In this document: positions 59,650 to 64,000 of the stretch, piece by piece
How positions within the stretch are numbered: position 1 is the stretch's first letter
Layout of the letters: each line of letters begins with the position of its first letter
Source of the DNA: Inia geoffrensis
Taxonomy: Eukaryota > Chordata > Mammalia > Artiodactyla > Iniidae
Direction: 5' to 3'
DNA length: 64,000 bases
NCBI GenBank assembly: GCA_036417435.1
Contig: CM070900.1
Span: 170,552,815 to 170,616,814, forward strand
Made by a program: the position numbers and the translations under genes
The notes under the pieces: model-generated
Databases searched by the model: none
Seen by the model: the letters and a program-made list of their open reading frames with translations, nothing else
Told to the model about the DNA's origin: nothing

Positions 59650-60220
59650 TGTTTGTTTTCACAGTTTTGTTGAGGTATGTTTTATATATCAAAAAAATCT
59701 CCCTGTAAGGTATTCAGTTTGATGAGTTTTGGCAATTTTATAGAGTCATAAAACCACCACCACAATTGAGATATTGAACATACCAGATACTCCAAAGAAT
59801 TCCATCCAGGCCCTTTGTGGTTAATTTTCTCCTCTATTCCTGCACAACCATCTATATCATTTGTTTTGTTTTATAGGTTTTTCTCCCACCTAGAATGTCA
59901 TATAAATGGAATCATGTAATTTATACATAGTCTATTTTATTTAAATGTTTTCCACATAGTCTGTTTCAAGTATGGATCCAAATTTTGTTTGTTTTCTGAT
60001 TAACCTACTATGGGATATGTATAGTATACATACAATTAGTATGTCAGTTTACCAATTGATGAGTAGTTGATTGTTTCTAAGTTTTGGCTACCATGCATAA
60101 TGCTGCTATGAATATTAATGTGTAGTTCTTTTTTGGGGCATATGTTTTGTTTTCTCTTGGATAGCAATGCTTTCTTTTCTCTTGGATAACTATCTAGGTG
60201 CATATTGATATTACATTTAG
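59650..60220 (-). mobile_element. Old L1M 3' end, antisense
   Basis: 'cagttttgttgaggtatgtt' (59662), 'gatgagttttggcaatttta' (59722), 'taaaaccaccaccacaattg' (59749), 'aatgtcatataaatggaatc' (59895), 'taatgctgctatgaatatta' (60098): reversed L1M. Confidence 0.7.
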
Positions 60221-60543
60221 GTAAAATAATTGACACAAGTTTAAAACTGATTTGATGTAAGAGATTATGACAAGGAAGAAGTCAAATATAGCTCATAATT
60301 TTCTGTCTTGAAAGAATGATTTAAGATAGTATGGCATTTTCTGAGATGAAAGAAATTTTTGACATAGAAAATTATGATTATAGTTTGAAATCTTGAATTT
60401 GAGATTCTGTGATGCAGCCAAATGGGGTATATTAAATATTGGGTTAAATAAAAACTCTACAGGTAACAAAAGTGTTCTTGGCTAGAAAGTACATATATTA
60501 TAATAGTACAGAGACAAATAAAATTCACAATATTGAACAAGAT
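60221..60543. other. Unassigned AT-rich DNA
   Basis: Nothing recognisable. Confidence 0.5.
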
Positions 60544-60771
60544 CAGTGGCCAGTAAAGTATGGTCCAAGGGCCAAACTACTTACTTTTGTAAATTAAATG
60601 CTGCTTTTTACTTGCTACACCATTGGTATACACATTGTCTATGCTACTTTCACACTACAATTCAGAACTAAGTAATTATGGCAAAGACCAGATGACCCAA
60701 AAAGCCATATTCACTCTCTGGTCATATTTACTCTCTGGTCCTTTACTGAGAAAAGTTTGCTGAGTCCCCAA
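60544..60771 (-). mobile_element. hAT-Charlie nonautonomous DNA transposon
   Basis: Starts CAGTGGCCAGTAAAGTATGG and ends AAAAGTTTGCTGAGTCCCCA, imperfect terminal inverted repeats of the CAGGGGTCGGCAAACT type. Between them 'gggccaaactact' (60570), 'cattgtctatgctactttca' (60632) and 'ctggtcctttactgag' (60735) keep the family order. The 8-base duplications are no longer clear. Confidence 0.75.
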
Positions 60772-61005
60772 CATAATTATCTAGAGAATATAGAGTTATA
60801 AGAAAATACTGTAAGACAGTGTAGACTAGAGGGATAAGAATATTCTGCATTTAAAAATAAGGCAGAGGACACAGAAATCTAAACAGAAGATCCAGAGAAG
60901 TGTTCAGATTGTAAGGAGAAAAAAATAGGGAAGTGTTTTGTTGTAGAGTCCACAGACACAGAGATTTAAAGAAGGAGAGATAGACTGAAATCAAGAAATA
61001 TGAGG

Positions 61006-61167
61006 TGAATAGAGGGGTGGGATAGGGAGGGTGGGAGGGAGAGAAATGCAAGAGGGAAGAGATATGGGGATATATGTATATGTATAACTGATTCACTTTG
61101 TTATAAAGCAGAAACTAGCACACCATTGTAAAGCAATTATACTCCAATAAAGATGTCAAAAAAAAAA
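61006..61167 (+). mobile_element. Short 5'-truncated young L1
   Basis: Last 162 bases of the cetacean-type L1 3'UTR with GGGAGGGTGGGAGGG (61025-61039), AATAAA (61146-61151) and an A tail. Flanked by a perfect 13-base duplication AAGAAATATGAGG (60993-61005 and 61168-61180). Confidence 0.95.
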
Positions 61168-61180
61168 AAGAAATATGAGG

Positions 61181-62226
61181 ATTGAAAAATAAGTATACGG
61201 AAGTCATTGATAAACTTGCAAGGGCAATTGTGGTAAAACAATATAAATCCAATGACGGTGGATAGAATTGGGAAACGGGTATTAGAGCAGGATATTAAAT
61301 GTATTCAATTTCTTATGGCAGTGGGAAAAAAGATGATTGAGTAGAGGTCTAGAATCTTTTTGCTTATTACCCAGCAGGAGATCAGGGACTATTTGCTGCA
61401 TTTGCTGTTGTCTAAATGGAACAACCCAAGGATAATGATAATTGCCAACCAGTGCACAATGTACCTCAACACCTGACGGAGAATGTGAGGGGGTTATCAG
61501 TAAGCCAAATGTAGATCTTGGTGGGTGAAGTGATGCTGTAGTGGAGGACACTGAGACTATAGTGAAATAACAAAGTGGAAAACAAGAAGGAAAAGTAGAC
61601 CCTATAGTGTCATCACTCATTCATAAATGCGTGATTGGGATAGGAGTGAGGTGCAGAGGGCCTTGACATTTATTATCTATGGTTGGATTTTGGGCAAGTA
61701 TTCCCTTTGCCCAGTTTTAATTGGTCATACTACATGAGAATAATTAAAACTTCCCAAACTTTATAGTGAATATTAAGTAGTATCACATTTTACAAGGAAA
61801 AGAAATATCAGCTTTGAATAAGAAATGTTGAAAGAAAGGGCACTAATCCCCACCAAATTTCAATACATCTGTCTTGAGTGCCCTGTGAAAAATTAAATGG
61901 CTCATAATAGTAACTATTGATTATTGTGGTTAGAATAAATTCATGCATTTTACCCTACACATTATCAGACATGATAAAAGTTAATCAGGAAGTCCCACAG
62001 TCTAAAGGAATTGGTATTCTCACACAAACTTGGTGAATGCTTCCTATTTTATTCTAACTTTGAAAGGAAATGAAGTAAAATCCACTTTTTTATACTACTG
62101 TACATCACCATCCTCCCATTCATGCAGGGTATCTGAATTTGCAAGCATTTTGAAACCAGAAACCAAATTTTAATTTCGTCACTATTAAAATAAAATTGAT
62201 TCATTATAGAAATAATAGGATGATGT
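61181..62226. other. Unassigned DNA
   Basis: About 1 kb, no gene. The 112-codon antisense frame at 61282-61620 is S/P/H-rich, with no domain recognised. Confidence 0.45.
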
Positions 62227-62521
62227 ATTTCTTTTTTTTTATTATTGGAGTAAAATTTCTTTACAATGTTGTGTTAGTTTCTGCTATACGATAAAGCGAA
62301 TCGGCTATATGTATACCTATATCCCCTCCTTCTTGGACCTCCCTCCCACACCCCCATCCAACCCATCTAGGTCATCACAGAGCACCAAGCTGAGTTCCCT
62401 GTGCTATACAGCAGGTTCCCACTAGCTATCTACTTTACACATGGTAGTGTGTTTATGTCAAACCTAATCTCCCAATTCATCCCACCCTCCCCTTCCCACC
62501 CTGCGTCCACATGTCCTTCTC
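62227..62521 (-). mobile_element. 5'-truncated L1 3'UTR, antisense
   Basis: T-rich tail complement, 'ttgtgttagtttctgctata' (62268), 'gttccctgtgctatacagca' (62393), 'ctatctactttacacatggt' (62425), ending near 'cacatgtccttct'. Of the same 3'UTR type as 43870-45076. No duplication found. Confidence 0.85.
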
Positions 62522-63585
62522 AGAGAAACAAGTCAAAGAAGAATTTAAAACTGTGAAAGTATATACATATTACTAGCTGAGGATGGTTAATTAATATGGC
62601 ATAATAGAAGATCCAGTACGATGACTAAATTTAGGGAATAACTGGATCTGAGACTTTAGATACTTAATGGTAAGATACTTACTATTGAGATATTTACCAT
62701 CACCTAATGATGAGATACTTAATGGTGAGAAACTGGATGATAATTCCCTAATGTTTTCAACAAATGGCTCTGGAACAATATGTTCCATTGCCAACTCATA
62801 GTGTTACATCTGGATCAATGAAACTGACAAGTACAATAGTCCATAAGAGGCTTGAACACAAGACCTCCTGGGTCTTCTAGAAAAGACCTTATTGGCCTAT
62901 GGGACATCTTTTCCTGGTTTGGTAACGATTGAGGCTCTTGGCTATGTTCACTACTCTAGGCAGCCTGTCATCCTGTTTGGAATAATTTCTACTATAATCT
63001 TGGTTTGCTGTTGCCTCAGAGAGATTAACCAGTTATTCTCATAGCCTCTTAATGTTGCAGTCATTTGAGTACATGATAGGTAGCCTATGTTACTCACTCA
63101 GGTCCTAAAGGATCAAGAGTTAGAGTTCCTCGACTCTTCAGTTCTGGTTCTAGCCCCACATCCTAGGTCTTTCAGATGTGACCATAGGCAATTATAAGAT
63201 TTTGCCCGATGGTCTTCACAAGGCCAAGGGAGGAAGATAATTTGCCCTTCCCACACCAGTATATTGAAGTTTCTAGGAGGAGTTGCTGTCAAGAACTCAC
63301 ATCCTTCAGGCCAGCCATGCTCATACACATATCAGCATTCCTAGAGTAAGAATCCCATTCAGAGAACACTTTATACAGTGTCTTGTCTAACGCACTTTAT
63401 CCACTCTCAGTAATTTTTCAATAATGACATTACAAAAATTACATCAATAATGACATTACAAAAAAAAAAAACCCTCAGAACAATAATTCTCAGGAACATA
63501 GACAAAAATTAAAAAAAAAAAATTCTAATAAGGTATTAAAAAATGGAATGCAACAATCCATACACATGTGTAGATAGATGGAGAG
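62522..63585. other. Unassigned DNA
   Basis: No gene. 62657-62730 holds a short imperfect repeat (AGATACTTAATGGT twice). Poly-A runs lie at 63459-63471 and 63512-63522. Confidence 0.45.
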
Positions 63586-63589
63586 AGGA

Positions 63590-63960
63590 AGTGTATATGT
63601 AGGTTAGTACATATACATATATTCTTATCCCCTGTTGGCTGAGAAAACCTAGAAGCAGTGACACCCCAGGATCAACGAGCACACTTAGCAGAAGATACCA
63701 GTCTCTAGTACCATTCGCCAATAAAAGAAATCAGTCATTGTCCTTGGAAAAATGGCTGATTCTAGGGCTGGGGCAGAAAATAAATGAGTTTGGAGCATCT
63801 TTCATTGCCAAAGGAAGTACTTATAAGCAAAAAAGAAACAATGATGGCACTATGTCAAAGGGACAGAGAAGCCAACCAAAAGAGTTCCAAATAATTAAAA
63901 CCAGAAATTTTGAGCCACAAAATAAAATAGTATTGTATTATAAACTTTAACATAAAATAT
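63590..63960 (+). mobile_element. Probable L1M-derived repeat fragment
   Basis: 'ctgagaaaacctagaagcag' (63639), 'aatggctgattctagggctg' (63751), 'tatgtcaaagggacagagaa' (63851), 'ttgagccacaaaataaaata' (63910) follow a widespread mammalian repeat that I associate with old L1M sequence. The family name is uncertain. Confidence 0.45.
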
Positions 63961-64000
63961 ATATACCCAGGTGTCCTAAGTGTTATAAATAAATGATTCA

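Noticed and set aside
61282..61620. 112-codon antisense frame, S/P/H-rich
   Set aside because: No domain, no promoter or splice context, and no repeat explanation; length is within what chance allows in 64 kb. Kept only as unassigned.

Overview
This window is nuclear DNA from a whale or dolphin (Cetacea), AT-rich, intergenic, and made mostly of layered retrotransposons. The assignment rests on four copies of the tRNA-derived CHR SINE (7351-7561, 13512-13725, 17885-18092, 22274-22519) that begin with the GGGCTTCCCTGGTGG head and carry the GGAAGATCCCACATGCC block, one longer CHR/Bov-tA-type copy (57918-58279), and a 7.2 kb LINE-1 (45942-53109) whose 5'UTR, ORFs and 3'UTR match the cetacean L1 as I remember it. 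Species cannot be told. I see no intact protein-coding gene, no rRNA or tRNA gene, no CRISPR array and no prokaryotic feature.

Layout. 1-9.5 kb: unassigned AT-rich DNA with a MaLR-type LTR (about 1080-1427), two old L1 3' ends and a CHR SINE. 9.5-14 kb: old L1M sequence (3' end, ORF2 body, ORF1 fragment), split by a younger L1 fragment with a target-site duplication. 14-21 kb: unassigned DNA, small L1 pieces, a SINE, a MIR relic. 21-24 kb: a 5'-inverted L1, a SINE and a long antisense L2. 26-34 kb: antisense L1M, a CT tract, an ERV1-type LTR, a second antisense L2, two L1M pieces in opposite orientation, CA and TA repeats. 35.7-36.3 kb: the only stretch that looks gene-like, with a CCAAT/TATA pair, a strong splice donor and, 230 bases on, an 84-codon open frame with proline/glutamine-rich composition. 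37-45 kb: L1 relics, an MLT1-type LTR and a 1.2 kb antisense L1 with a 13-base duplication. 45.9-53.1 kb: the near-full-length L1, flanked by AACCTAGTTACAG on both sides, with ORF1 broken by three single-base deletions and ORF2 by several frameshifts and stops. 53.35-55.4 kb: three LTRs in a row (ERV1 solo LTR with a 4-base duplication, another ERV1-like LTR, MLT1). 56-64 kb: more L1 pieces, a SINE, a second MLT1, a hAT-Charlie relic.

Nothing here forms a working pathway. The elements record mobile activity: L1 supplied the enzyme for its own copies and for the CHR SINEs, which share its target-site duplications and A-rich tails. I did not find a new biological system. The item most worth checking is the candidate promoter-exon-ORF unit at 35.7-36.3 kb. 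Family names below come from memory of consensus sequences and not from a database search.
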